64,000 bases of DNA from HNR sp040400085 (GCA_040400085.1 JBBAQX010000015.1:1-64000), one strand, 5' to 3'. Shown: positions 32,872 through 41,893, numbered from the stretch's first letter. The notes: a model not told the origin generated them from the sequence alone. Program-made: numbers and translations.

Positions 32872-33927
32872 TCAATCGGACATGGTCAGCTGTCCATGTA
32901 CGCCCGACCGCGTGCGGCTCTCCCAGAACGCATCAAATGCCTCCGCGGAGGTCTTAGCTGGAAGATAGCCGAACTCTTCGACAAGGGCGCGATTACTTAG
33001 CACAGGCCTGTAGCGCAAAAAACTTATCTGGGTGGGGGTGTGATTAGTCATGCGAAGTGTGTAGCCGATCGCGAGTCCGGTACGCACGAGCCAGGCCGGA
33101 ACGGTAACCGTCTTCTTCCCCATTTTCTCGGCAAGCTCGTAAATGGTGAGGGCCCCATCGCCCGCGACATTGTAAATTCCAGATTCTTGGCTATCTACGG
33201 CCTGGGCAAAAACCCTTGCAACATCCGTGTGCCACACAAAAACAAAGGGGGAGTCGCTTCCGTAAATCGCGAGAATCCGTCGGGTGCTAAATATCTTCGT
33301 GACTTGGTTTTCCATGTCTTCGCCAAGCACCGTCCCGATGCGAAATACTGTTTGTTCGAGGTCGGGATACAGAATTCTCGCCTCTGCAAGTGATTCCTCA
33401 ATCATTCTCTTGTGCCGACTGTGCGAAATCTCGTCGTTGCCGCGGAGAAGATCGCCCTCGAACATCCAGCCAGGGTTATCTGCGTGATAGCCGTAGGCTG
33501 CGCTGCTCGAGGATACGATAAGTCGTTCAACGCCGGTTTCGCCGCAGACAGCAATCACGTTTCTAGTGCCGATCACGTCTACACGGTATTCGTCTTCCTC
33601 CTTGACAGATTCGCCATTGTTTACTTTCGAAGCCAGATGGATCACTGTGGTGATGCGGTGCTTGCGTATTAATTCTTGCACTTGGGTTTTTTCAGTTACG
33701 TCGCAGGGTTCGTATGTGACCTCGTCGAGCCTGTCCTCTGATTTGGGAAGCTCAATATCGCTACTTACGATGCAGCTGATTGACGGCGACGGCAGGTGAC
33801 TGGAACGTTTGCGTGCGTGAGTAACCAGTTGCGAGAGAACTGATCGTCCGAGAAAGCCCGCTCCGCCGGTAATGAGCACGCGTTTCTCGTCGATTGCTGG
33901 CTGAACTTTACTTCGTTGCAGGTTCAT
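32872..33927 (-). CDS. Atypical SDR, NAD-dependent epimerase/dehydratase family
   Basis: A 351-residue extended short-chain dehydrogenase. The nucleotide-binding motif TGGAGFLGRSV is at the N-terminus, and SSSSAAYG gives the catalytic serine region. At the expected YxxxK the sequence is HSRHK, so the active-site tyrosine seems replaced by His. The C-terminal half (VWHTDVARVFAQAV, YNVAGDGALTIYELA) follows the nucleotide-sugar epimerase pattern. Base composition looks less G+C-rich than its neighbours, which may mean transfer. It may be a non-redox binding protein or use different chemistry. It is monocistronic. Confidence 0.82.
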   Translation of the reverse strand: MNLQRSKVQPAIDEKRVLITGGAGFLGRSVLSQLVTHARKRSSHLPSPSISCIVSSDIELPKSEDRLDEVTYEPCDVTEKTQVQELIRKHRITTVIHLASKVNNGESVKEEDEYRVDVIGTRNVIAVCGETGVERLIVSSSSAAYGYHADNPGWMFEGDLLRGNDEISHSRHKRMIEESLAEARILYPDLEQTVFRIGTVLGEDMENQVTKIFSTRRILAIYGSDSPFVFVWHTDVARVFAQAVDSQESGIYNVAGDGALTIYELAEKMGKKTVTVPAWLVRTGLAIGYTLRMTNHTPTQISFLRYRPVLSNRALVEEFGYLPAKTSAEAFDAFWESRTRSGVHGQLTMSD

Positions 33928-34006
33928 GGCCCCAGTGTAATGATCTAAAGACCGCGGATGTCAGGAACCCGGTAACCTCTCAGCAAGGTTCGATGCGATG
34001 CACAAA

Positions 34007-34513
34007 TTAGACCGCAAAATTGTCGAGCGCGGCTCCGTCGATACGGTAGGTCGACCATCCGTCCATTGGGTATGCTCCGAACGAACGGTAGAAATTAATC
34101 GAGGGCTCGTTCCAATCGAGAACCGACCATTCCAACCGACGGTATCCGTTGATGCTACAGAGTGTCGCAAGCGATTGCAGCAGATGTTTACCGTATCCGC
34201 TGCCCCGCTGTTCTGGTAACACGAAGAGGTCTTCGAGGTATATCCCGTGAGTTCCGGTCCACGTGGAATAGTTGCGGAACCAGACAGCGATTCCCCGTAT
34301 ATCCCCGTCCTTTTCGATCACGTGCGCAAAGACCGCGGGGGCGTCGCTGAAGAGAGCCTCGGTGAGCATCGGGATTGTGTTTTCCACGGCGTCCGGTTCG
34401 CGTTCATAGATTGCGAGTTCGCGAATGCATGTGAGGATGCCCGGAACATCAGCGGGGATTGCAGGCCGCAGCACGGCACCATCGGGCAGGGTCACGGGCG
34501 AAAGTGTGTGCAT
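34007..34513 (-). CDS. GNAT N-acetyltransferase, SSAT-like
   Basis: A 168-residue GNAT enzyme using acetyl-CoA. The CoA-binding motif A is EDLFVLPEQRGSGYGKHLL (RxxGxG) near residue 95, followed by RRLEWSVLDWNEPSINFYRSFGA, which is close to spermidine/diamine or thialysine acetyltransferases. The substrate is probably a small amine, but this is by resemblance only. Its ATG lies about 40 bp beyond the stop of the ramB-like gene on the same strand, so cotranscription is possible. Confidence 0.88.
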   Translation of the reverse strand: MHTLSPVTLPDGAVLRPAIPADVPGILTCIRELAIYEREPDAVENTIPMLTEALFSDAPAVFAHVIEKDGDIRGIAVWFRNYSTWTGTHGIYLEDLFVLPEQRGSGYGKHLLQSLATLCSINGYRRLEWSVLDWNEPSINFYRSFGAYPMDGWSTYRIDGAALDNFAV

Positions 34514-34552
34514 CCATTCAGCCTAGTGAAAATGCTCGCGCGACGTAAAAGC

Positions 34553-36067
34553 CTAGTCGGCGTGCCTGCTCAGGAACTCGAAGACCTCGGTATCATCGAC
34601 GCCGGGGAACGACCCCTGGGGGAGTGGGGAGAGCACGTGTGCGTGCATGCGGGCGCTTGGCCAGGACTGGTCTGCCCAGCGTTCTGCGAGGTCCTGTGAG
34701 GGGCGGCGGCAGCATGCGGGGTCGGGGCACAGCGAGACAGTGCGGTTGCTGGTGTCGCGTCCTCGGAACCACTTAGCGTGGTCGAAAGGAACGCCGAAGC
34801 TGATCGAGAAGCCTTCTGTCGCGGTCATCCCCGTCTGTACGGTGCACCAGTAGGTTCCGGACGGGGTGTCCGTGTATTGGTAGAACTCGCTCGTGCGATT
34901 GGTTCGTTCGAAGGCGGTGCGTGCGCCCCAGCGGCGGCAGAGGATCTGGCCCTCGATGGTGCCTGTTGGGTCTGCTGGCAGGGGGAGCCCATCGTTCTCG
35001 TATCCGCGCTGGAGTGATCCGTCACTGTTGACCCGGAGGAAGTGGACGGGGAGGTCCAGGTGGTGCGTTGCGAGATTTGTGAAGCGCTGGGCCGCCGACT
35101 CATGCGTTACGCCGAACGCATCGCGGAAGTCTTCGATCGCGAGGTTGCGTTCCTTTTTGGCCGCGCTCAGGAACTCTACCGCCCGGCTTTGTGGGATGAG
35201 GCAGGCCGCCGCAAAGTAGTTGATCTCGAGCCGCTGCTGCAAAAACTCGGTATAGCTGGAGGGCCGGTCGTGTCCCAGCACTGCGTGCGCCATCGCCTGA
35301 AGAGCAAGCGATCTTAGCCCATGACCGCCCGGGATTGAGGCGGGCGGCAGGTAGATGCGACCGTTCTTGAGGTCGGTGACGCTGCGCGTCGAGTGAGGAA
35401 GGTCGTCGACATAGATGAGTGTGAATCCGAGTTGTTCCGCCATGATGGCGACAGTGCGATGTGTGAGCGCACCCGTGATGTGGTTTGCCTTGAGGAGAAG
35501 GTCTTCGGCTAGATCCTCGATTTCGGGGATGTAGTTGTTCCGATCCCGCATCAGCAAACGGCTGTCCGTGTTCGCGCGTCGTGCCTCCTCTGGGGTTGCA
35601 ATTGCCGCGCGTTCGCGGCGTTCGATCTCGCGGTGGAGTCCGACGAGCGACTCGAGAGCGTCATCCGGAAGTGATTTTGCTCCTCGTATAGTTGGCAGGC
35701 CGAGGCTTGCGTAGACCTGGTTGTGCTGTGCCCTGTCGAGTTCTATCTCGAGCGCGGATCTCCTATCTGGTGGTGCGCTGCTCAGGAGCTCGCCGAGGTT
35801 GATGCCCAAGACCTGAGCGATATTTTGGACGAGGGAAAGTTTCGGCTCTCGTCGGCCGTTTTCTATGAGAGAAAGCTGGCTCGCAGCCATGTCCACGTGT
35901 TCACCGAGTTGCTCGAGTGTCAGCCCTGCACGTGATCGAAAAAAGCGTAGGCGTTTGCCGAGGACAAGAAGTTCTGCGCTGGGGCTTTTCGTGGCAGGCT
36001 TCGCCGAATTCTTGTCGGGGGTGTCTGTCGGTGTGTTCGTTGAGGAGTGTGACAGCTGAGAGGTCAT
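34553..36067 (-). CDS. RamB/ScfR-type acyl-responsive XRE regulator
   Basis: A 504-residue regulator. The N-terminal 35 residues are Thr/Ser-rich. An XRE helix-turn-helix follows (LTLEQLGEHVDMAASQLSLIENGRR, about residues 49-73), then an IrrE/M78-like domain with a degenerate metallopeptidase motif (QAMAHAVLGHD in place of HExxH), and a C-terminal DUF2083-type domain with clustered cysteines (LCPDPACCRR). Relatives such as RamB in corynebacteria control acetate and gluconeogenic genes. It is divergent from pckG with a strong palindrome at its own promoter, so control of both genes is likely. TATAGT lies 7 nt before ATG, implying leaderless mRNA. Confidence 0.92.
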   Translation of the reverse strand: MTSQLSHSSTNTPTDTPDKNSAKPATKSPSAELLVLGKRLRFFRSRAGLTLEQLGEHVDMAASQLSLIENGRREPKLSLVQNIAQVLGINLGELLSSAPPDRRSALEIELDRAQHNQVYASLGLPTIRGAKSLPDDALESLVGLHREIERRERAAIATPEEARRANTDSRLLMRDRNNYIPEIEDLAEDLLLKANHITGALTHRTVAIMAEQLGFTLIYVDDLPHSTRSVTDLKNGRIYLPPASIPGGHGLRSLALQAMAHAVLGHDRPSSYTEFLQQRLEINYFAAACLIPQSRAVEFLSAAKKERNLAIEDFRDAFGVTHESAAQRFTNLATHHLDLPVHFLRVNSDGSLQRGYENDGLPLPADPTGTIEGQILCRRWGARTAFERTNRTSEFYQYTDTPSGTYWCTVQTGMTATEGFSISFGVPFDHAKWFRGRDTSNRTVSLCPDPACCRRPSQDLAERWADQSWPSARMHAHVLSPLPQGSFPGVDDTEVFEFLSRHAD

Positions 36068-36074
36068 ATATTTG

Positions 36075-36103
36075 ACTATATGTTAAAAAACGTGTTTTTT
36101 AAC
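36075..36103. promoter_or_regulatory. Palindromic operator and -10 box of the RamB-like gene
   Basis: GTTAAAAAAC (36082-36091), GT, GTTTTTTAAC (36094-36103) form a perfect 10-bp inverted repeat. On the minus strand TATAGT (36080-36075) lies next to it and 7 nt before the start codon. Occupancy would block this promoter; about 160 bp away is the pckG start. Autoregulation is inferred from geometry. Confidence 0.65.
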
Positions 36104-36263
36104 AATCGATTTGGTTATCTGAGTCCAGTTTTATGACGAATCATAGAGGTGTAGCAAAAATTATTGCCACACTGCACCGCTGATATACCTAACACCTCAA
36201 TAAACCACACCCCATAAACCCGATGGGGTGTGCACCCGTACACCGGATTACAGGAGCGTCAAG

Positions 36264-38123
36264 ATGACCGTCATCGACTCGCCACAGATTACCTCGGACA
36301 CGCGCGTCTCGGGGGAAGCCGCAACCAATGGCATCCCCACCACATCGAATCCCGATGTGGTGAAGTGGGTAGCAGAGGTCGCCGAATTGACGCAGCCCGA
36401 TTACATCTACTGGTGCGATGGGTCGCAGCAGGAATGGGATGCGCTCACCGAGGAACTCGTCGCGACGGGAACGCTCACCCCTCTCAACCATAACCTGCGT
36501 CCAGGCAGCTTCCTTGCGCGTTCACACCCGGATGATGTCGCTCGGGTCGAGGACCGCACCTACATCTGCACCGAAAATGAGGCGGATGCCGGACCCACCA
36601 ATAACTGGGCAGCTCCCGCCGAGATGCACAAGACTCTCGAGCCGCTTTTCCGCGGATCGATGCGTGGGCGCACCATGTACGTTGTGCCCTTCTCGATGGG
36701 GCCGGTTGGCGGGCCCATTTCTCAGGTAGGCGTCCAACTCACGGATTCCCCCTACGCCGTACTCAATATGCGGATCATGACTCGAATGGGCAGCGCAGCG
36801 ATGGCCCATATCACCCCCGGAATCGAGTGGGTGCGTACCGTACACAGCGTCGGGGTCCCGCTTGTCGACGACGCCGATGATGTTGCCTGGCCCTGCAACG
36901 ACAATAAGTACATCTGCCACTTTCCGGATACCCTCGAGGTCTGGTCGTTCGGCTCCGGTTACGGCGGAAACGCCCTGCTGTCGAAGAAGTGCTTTGCCCT
37001 TCGTATCGCCAGTGTCATGGCCCGCAAGGACGGGTGGCTGGCCGAGCATATGCTTCTGCTGAAGCTCACTAATCCCGCAGGTAAGACCTTCCACATCGCG
37101 GCTGCTTTCCCCTCCGCCTGCGGAAAAACGAACCTGGCGATGCTCCGCCCGACCCTGCCCGGCTGGGAGGTCGAGACTATCGGTGACGATATCGCCTGGC
37201 TGCGCCCCGGAACGGATGGCCGCCTGCGGGCGATCAACCCGGAGGCCGGGTTCTTCGGTGTCGCCCCGGGAACGGGATACGCAACCAATCCCGTCGCGAT
37301 GGATAGCATCTGGGGCAACACGATCTTCACGAACGTCGCGCTCACCGACGACGGCGACGTGTGGTGGGAGGGGATGACCGACGCTGCGCCCGCTCACGCG
37401 ATCGACTGGGAGGGGAACGACTGGACGCCCGAGTCGGGACGACCCGCCGCGCATCCTAATTCGCGATTCACCGTTCCCATCACCCAATGCCCGACGATGG
37501 CGCAGGAATGGAACGAAAGCGACGGAGTCCCTATCGACGCAATCCTTTTCGGCGGGCGCCGCGCGACCAATGTGCCGCTCGTGACCGAGTCTGTGAGCTG
37601 GGAACACGGCGTCTTCATCGGTGCTACCGTCTCAAGCGAGAAGACGGCGGCGCAGGAGGGCACCGTTGGCGAGCTCCGTCGCGACCCGTTCGGAATGTTG
37701 CCGTTTTGCGGCTACAACATGGCCGACTACTGGGCCCACTGGCTCGAGGTCGGCGAGACGCTGGGGGATAAAGCGCCCCGCATCTTCCAGGTGAACTGGT
37801 TCCGCAAGGGAGACGACGGTCGATTCCTGTGGCCCGGATTCGGAGAGAACGCCCGTGTTCTCGAGTGGATCGTGCGCCGGATTGACGGGGATGCCCGCGG
37901 GCGTTCGCTGCCCGTCGGCACCGTTCCCGCGGTGGGTGAGCTAAATCTCGACGGAGTCGAGGTGGCTGATCGCGACATTGAGGAGCTTTTCGCCGTCGAT
38001 CCCGCCCTCTGGCTTGCCGAATGCGACCTCACGGAGGAGTACTTCGCGCAATTCGGAGATCGGATGCCCGAGGCATTGAATCGTGAGCTGAGCGATCTGC
38101 GTGGTCGCCTCGCCTCGTCGTGA
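36264..38123 (+). CDS. pckG: Phosphoenolpyruvate carboxykinase (GTP)
   Basis: A 619-residue GTP-dependent enzyme converting oxaloacetate to PEP at the start of gluconeogenesis. I start at ATG 36264 after CAGGAG. The P-loop/kinase-1a motif AFPSACGKTNLAM (about residue 285) with its reactive Cys is diagnostic of the GTP family. Also present are RTMYVVPFSMGP, GDDIAWLRPG, and NWFRKGDDGRFLWPGFGEN near the C-terminus. Length matches the family. Two terminators follow it. Divergence from the RamB-like gene fits acetate- or acid-dependent control. Confidence 0.96.
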   Translation: MTVIDSPQITSDTRVSGEAATNGIPTTSNPDVVKWVAEVAELTQPDYIYWCDGSQQEWDALTEELVATGTLTPLNHNLRPGSFLARSHPDDVARVEDRTYICTENEADAGPTNNWAAPAEMHKTLEPLFRGSMRGRTMYVVPFSMGPVGGPISQVGVQLTDSPYAVLNMRIMTRMGSAAMAHITPGIEWVRTVHSVGVPLVDDADDVAWPCNDNKYICHFPDTLEVWSFGSGYGGNALLSKKCFALRIASVMARKDGWLAEHMLLLKLTNPAGKTFHIAAAFPSACGKTNLAMLRPTLPGWEVETIGDDIAWLRPGTDGRLRAINPEAGFFGVAPGTGYATNPVAMDSIWGNTIFTNVALTDDGDVWWEGMTDAAPAHAIDWEGNDWTPESGRPAAHPNSRFTVPITQCPTMAQEWNESDGVPIDAILFGGRRATNVPLVTESVSWEHGVFIGATVSSEKTAAQEGTVGELRRDPFGMLPFCGYNMADYWAHWLEVGETLGDKAPRIFQVNWFRKGDDGRFLWPGFGENARVLEWIVRRIDGDARGRSLPVGTVPAVGELNLDGVEVADRDIEELFAVDPALWLAECDLTEEYFAQFGDRMPEALNRELSDLRGRLASS

Positions 38124-38171
38124 TCGGGGTTCGGCCTTCCCCTGATGGAGGCTTAGCCTTCACCCTAAGTT

Positions 38172-38203
38172 TCTGATCGGGTTCCTTCCCGTACCCGATC
38201 AGA
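38172..38203 (+). terminator. First hairpin after pckG
   Basis: TCTGATCGGGT (38172-38182) and ACCCGATCAGA (38193-38203) form a perfect 11-bp stem with a 10-nt loop; no T-tract. Confidence 0.8.
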
Positions 38204-38210
38204 ATCCAAT

Positions 38211-38253
38211 CGCCGGGTGTGTCCTTGTTCCTGTGGGCACACCCGGCGTTTTT
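38211..38253 (+). terminator. Second, intrinsic terminator after pckG
   Basis: CGCCGGGTGTG (38211-38221) and CACACCCGGCG (38238-38248) form a perfect 11-bp stem followed immediately by TTTTT. With the first hairpin it makes a tandem terminator, also facing the convergent HNH gene. Confidence 0.88.
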
Positions 38254-38278
38254 CATATGGGTAGCGCGGTTAGCGCGG

Positions 38279-38995
38279 CTAGTTTGCCGGGCATCCTTCG
38301 AGAACGGATGCCATGGCATTTTTCTCGGACTCGGTCACCCACAGTCCGTATGCCGCTTTGACCGATACCTGCCGTCCGACGTAATCGCAGCGATACGACT
38401 TGTTCGGTGGAAGCCAGGTTGCTGCGTCGCCGTCACCCTTCTTGGAGTTTGTGGGGCCGTCAACAGCGAGGAGGTTGAGCGGGTCGTTTGCGAGCGAGAG
38501 ACGTTCTTCCTGAGTAAGCTTTTGTGCGCCCGTCTGCCACGCGTTCGAGAGCGCGACGACGTGGTCGATTTGTACGAGGGAGGAGGTCTTGTTTCCCCTC
38601 ACGAAGTCGATCTCTGTGCCCGTGTATGGGTCCGTGAGATGCCCACTGAGCACGCGGCATCCGTTCTGGAGCCGGATGTCGGTTAGGTCGCGTGTCAGGA
38701 TGTCGTTGCGGGTATCGCAGCCATTGCGATCGACGTCTGACCAGGCAGGGCCGAACTTGCCGACACGGTCATAGCCCGTTTTGGGCGATTTTCCTTTGAC
38801 CTCGAGAGCGTTCAGCAGGTCGAGAGAAGCGCTGCCAGAGGAATCGGTATCGGGTGCGTTGTCGCCCGGCGCTGGGGTGTTCTGCGTTGTCCCGGTTGTG
38901 GATGTCGTACTCAGCGAGCAGGCGGACATCGATACGAGCATGCTGATCGACAACATCGCAACGGTTATGAATCGGGGAAGCGGAGCTAGACGCAA
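38279..38995 (-). CDS. Secreted HNH-type (DUF1524) endonuclease lipoprotein
   Basis: A 238-residue lipoprotein: hydrophobic signal ending LVSMSAC (lipobox, Cys about residue 26), then a Thr/Ser/Gly-rich linker. A DUF1524/GmrSD-C-like nuclease domain follows with QIDHVVALSNAWQTGA carrying the D-H pair, NLLAVDGPTNSKKGDGD, and YRCDYVGRQVSVK. Such proteins are extracellular HNH nucleases, probably for DNA breakdown. The start is TTG 38995, with AAGGAT about 8 nt before it; no in-frame ATG is suitable. It converges on pckG. Confidence 0.85.
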   Translation of the reverse strand: MRLAPLPRFITVAMLSISMLVSMSACSLSTTSTTGTTQNTPAPGDNAPDTDSSGSASLDLLNALEVKGKSPKTGYDRVGKFGPAWSDVDRNGCDTRNDILTRDLTDIRLQNGCRVLSGHLTDPYTGTEIDFVRGNKTSSLVQIDHVVALSNAWQTGAQKLTQEERLSLANDPLNLLAVDGPTNSKKGDGDAATWLPPNKSYRCDYVGRQVSVKAAYGLWVTESEKNAMASVLEGCPAN

Positions 38996-39189
38996 GAACT
39001 ACATCCTTGAGGGAGTCAGCGGGGAACGGAGCCATCGAGTGACGAGCCGTTAGGGAACACTGGAGTTTATCCCGAGCCAGATGACGATACCTGTAAATAC
39101 CCTTTGCGTTTATTTTTGTTGGCCGCAAAGCTCTTCGTAGGAGTAGAGTGAGTGTCAGATACAACTGAAGCTGTTCGAAGGAGAATATC

Positions 39190-39516
39190 ATGGCAATTGG
39201 TCGTAGGCGTCGCGGTCTAGCTGGGACTGCAGCACGCACAGCTGTAGTCGTCGGAACAGCAAATACAATGAATGCGCGTGCTGCTGATAAGCAGGCCGCT
39301 AAACAGCAAGCTGCGCAACCGGTTCAACAGCCGGAACAACCCGTTTTGGCACCTGTTGCGGCTGAGCCAACTCCTCAACCTGCAGCGGTTGCGCCTACGG
39401 GACTACCTTCGGACGACGCGATTGCAAAGATCGAACGTCTGGCCGCGCTTCACGAGAGCGGCGCCCTGAGTGACGAGGAATTTAGCGCACTTAAAGCGCG
39501 GGCTCTGTCGCTCTAA
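39190..39516 (+). CDS. Small SHOCT-domain protein
   Basis: A 108-residue protein. A basic N-terminus (MAIGRRRRG) is followed by a weakly hydrophobic stretch, a Gln/Ala/Pro-rich linker (residues 35-75), and a C-terminal SHOCT motif: AKIERLAALHESGALSDEEF followed by SALKARALSL. SHOCT motifs mediate oligomerisation or are found at the C-terminus of membrane-associated proteins. GAAGGAG is 7 nt before ATG. Function unknown. Confidence 0.85.
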   Translation: MAIGRRRRGLAGTAARTAVVVGTANTMNARAADKQAAKQQAAQPVQQPEQPVLAPVAAEPTPQPAAVAPTGLPSDDAIAKIERLAALHESGALSDEEFSALKARALSL

Positions 39517-39625
39517 TTCATAAATCTGACTCAGATCTCTGCGTGAGGCAGGAATAGTCCTGCGGGGTAATGAGCTTGCCTTTACAGGGATCTGGTCTGT
39601 TCATAAAAATCGGCACGGTTTTATT

Positions 39626-40165
39626 ATGAAAAAAAGAGTTGTCGCGGTATCTGCGACCCTTCTCCTATTGATGTCAGGATGCGCAGCAAATCCCGCCGCT
39701 GATGGTACTAGCTCTCCGAGTGCAGAGAGCGGTGGGATAAGTGAGCGGGGAAACGAGATTAAGAAAGTGGGGGATGTTGTTGATATTGAAGACGATAACG
39801 AAGAAAATCCCACGCTCTCTTTTTCCGTCACCAGCATAGACGTGGATGCCCCGTGTAAAGCTCCTGATGCGGTCGCCCCTCAACACGGGCACTTCGTTAC
39901 GCTGAAAGTTGACGGGCAGACCTCACCCGAGCTTAAAAATCAATTTTTTATTGTGGGAAACAGTTGGCGGGTAGTCGCGGATGATGGGGTCACCTTCGAG
40001 CTGAAGCCCTTTACCGAGGCGGCTAGTAAGTGCATCTCAGCTGATGACCGTCTCCCGACGACCGTCGGGGCGAACGAGTCTTTCAGCGGCACATTGGTGC
40101 TAGATGTCCCCACGGAGACTGGAACACTCGTCCTCAAGGACTGGGAGTGGGCCTACCCGCAGTAG
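39626..40165 (+). CDS. Small lipoprotein, possibly DUF4352-like
   Basis: A 179-residue lipoprotein with signal MKKRVVAVSATLLLLMSGC (lipobox LMSGC, Cys about residue 19). A Ser/Gly-rich spacer follows, and then a beta-rich domain (FVTLKVDGQTSPE, then ETGTLVLKDWEW) resembling the immunoglobulin-like DUF4352 fold. G+C is visibly lower than around it. There is no clear Shine-Dalgarno; a poly-A run precedes the ATG. It converges on umuC with a 2-bp gap. Role unknown. Confidence 0.78.
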   Translation: MKKRVVAVSATLLLLMSGCAANPAADGTSSPSAESGGISERGNEIKKVGDVVDIEDDNEENPTLSFSVTSIDVDAPCKAPDAVAPQHGHFVTLKVDGQTSPELKNQFFIVGNSWRVVADDGVTFELKPFTEAASKCISADDRLPTTVGANESFSGTLVLDVPTETGTLVLKDWEWAYPQ

Positions 40166-40167
40166 GG

Positions 40168-41460
40168 CTAGTTCGCCTTTACCGTGATGAGTTCTTCCCA
40201 GTGGGTCGTGGCTCTTGGTGAGAGCATCCCTCTTCTCATTGACCAGCCCGGGGGCTTCTTCATTCCCGCGCGTCCCAGGCCTATGGGGACTCCTTCGACT
40301 TTGGGGGTGAGGGAGTCCAGAAGCAAACCGATGTTCTTTTTATCGGTGGAGGTCTCGAAAATGTCTAAAACTGCTCCCGCTGTTTTGGGTAGGAGACCCG
40401 TTAGGACGACGCCGAGACGCACGTATCTCATTCCGTGTTGCACCAGGGGCAGGAAGGCGGAATGTGCCGCTTTCACCAGCTGTATCTGGTTATCGGTCGG
40501 CACCTCGAAATTAATCCGCACGGAGGGGTGGTGCGATTCTCCCTCGGAAAAGGGGGATGTTCCTGCCCACACCGTCATGGTCTTCGCGACCGATCCCTGC
40601 GCGCGTAGCCTGGCGCCGATCTTCTGGATATAGATGCCGATCACCTGTTCGATCTCGCGCGCGGTGGTCACTGGGTGCGAGAACGAGCGCGAATGGATGA
40701 GCTGATTCTTTGTTGTCCTTTCCTCCTCTAACGGGATACAGGAAACTCCGCGCAGCTCCAGGATTGTTCGCTGCATGGTCACGCCAAATTTTTTGCGCAT
40801 CCGTCTCTCGTCGGAGTCCCGCAAATCGAGCGCCGAGTGGATGTTCATGGCGGCGAGGCGTTTTCCTAGGCGCCCGGCTACTCCCCATATTCCGGTTACC
40901 GGGGTTGCCGCTAAAATCTGGGAGAGGTGTTCTGGTGGGTACCGATTAATGTCGCACACCCCCTGGAGGTGCGGCTTTTTCTTGGCCCCGTGATTGGCGA
41001 GTTTTGCGAGGGTCTTCGACGGCGCGATTCCCACGGACACGGGTAGCCCGGTGCTCTGGTGTACCGCGGCCTTGATGTCGATGCCCCACGCGTTACGGTC
41101 CGGCACGGCCCGGGGGACCTCGAGAAAGCTCTCGTCGATGCTATAGACCTCGATGCCGCTCGAGTAGCGCGAGAGCAGCTCCATCACGCGCCAGCTGAGG
41201 TCCCCGTAGAGCTCGTAGTTGCTGGACCGGGCGACGAGCCCCCAGGTTTTGGCCTGCCCTTCGAGTTTGAACCAGGGGATTCCCATGGGCACCCCGAGGG
41301 CCTTCGCTTCGGAACTGCGCGCGACGACGCATCCGTCATTGTTGGAGAGCACCACCACGGGAACATTCTTGAGCGCTGGGTGAAACGCTCTCTCGCAGGA
41401 CGCAAAAAACGAGTTCACGTCTACCAATGCGATCTGTTTAGACATGCTTTGGTTAAACAT
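40168..41460 (-). CDS. umuC: DNA polymerase V catalytic subunit UmuC
   Basis: A 430-residue Y-family polymerase for SOS translesion synthesis. The palm motif is IALVDVNSFFASCERAF and the catalytic acidic pair is YSIDESFLEV near residue 105; HhH, little-finger and C-terminal UmuC-specific regions follow. The start is ATG 41460, which overlaps umuD, or ATG 41445 five codons on; the sequence does not settle it. It is transcribed with umuD from a LexA-controlled promoter. Length fits E. coli UmuC (422). Confidence 0.94.
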   Translation of the reverse strand: MFNQSMSKQIALVDVNSFFASCERAFHPALKNVPVVVLSNNDGCVVARSSEAKALGVPMGIPWFKLEGQAKTWGLVARSSNYELYGDLSWRVMELLSRYSSGIEVYSIDESFLEVPRAVPDRNAWGIDIKAAVHQSTGLPVSVGIAPSKTLAKLANHGAKKKPHLQGVCDINRYPPEHLSQILAATPVTGIWGVAGRLGKRLAAMNIHSALDLRDSDERRMRKKFGVTMQRTILELRGVSCIPLEEERTTKNQLIHSRSFSHPVTTAREIEQVIGIYIQKIGARLRAQGSVAKTMTVWAGTSPFSEGESHHPSVRINFEVPTDNQIQLVKAAHSAFLPLVQHGMRYVRLGVVLTGLLPKTAGAVLDIFETSTDKKNIGLLLDSLTPKVEGVPIGLGRAGMKKPPGWSMRRGMLSPRATTHWEELITVKAN

Positions 41461-41878
41461 GATGCAGGCACATCGTGACGACTCCCCAGACGGAGAGCGT
41501 GCTGAGCTCGGGCACGACGATATCCGGGTAGTGCGGGTTCTCGGCGTGGAGGATGACCCCGCGGGCGGTGATCACGAGGCGTTTGACGGTTAGCTCCCCG
41601 TCGAGTTCGGCGATGATGATGTCGCCGTGCTGCGGGGATTTTGAGCGGTCTACGATCACTTCGTCGCCGTCCGATATGCCAGCCTGCAACATGCTTTCCC
41701 CGCTGACGCGCACGATATATGTGGATGTCGGGTCGTGGATGAGATGTTTATTGAGGTCGATGCTGCCCGTATAGTATCCGGCGGCGGGGCTGGGGAAACC
41801 CGCGTTGACGGCTACCGGGGCTTGGGAAATGGTGCGCGTCGTCTCCGGCCAGAGACGCGAAACTGCGCTGATTTTGAT
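41453..41878 (-). CDS. umuD: UmuD protein with apparent ATC start codon
   Basis: Translated from ATC 41878 this is a 141-residue, full-length UmuD. AGGAG (41889-41885) lies 6 nt upstream. Every UmuD landmark is spaced as in E. coli: cleavage site NA-GFPSPA (A26-G27), catalytic Ser62 in RVSGESM and Lys99 in ELTVKRL. There is no ATG, GTG or TTG in frame between the upstream TAG (41900-41902) and GTG 41713. Starting at GTG 41713 would give 86 residues lacking the cleavage site and the first 55 residues. Either initiation is at ATC (like infC AUU in E. coli), or the base is a mutation or sequencing error. UmuD is self-cleaved by RecA to form Pol V with UmuC. Confidence 0.85.
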   Translation of the reverse strand: MKISAVSRLWPETTRTISQAPVAVNAGFPSPAAGYYTGSIDLNKHLIHDPTSTYIVRVSGESMLQAGISDGDEVIVDRSKSPQHGDIIIAELDGELTVKRLVITARGVILHAENPHYPDIVVPELSTLSVWGVVTMCLHHV

Positions 41879-41893
41879 GAGGTACTCCTGAAA

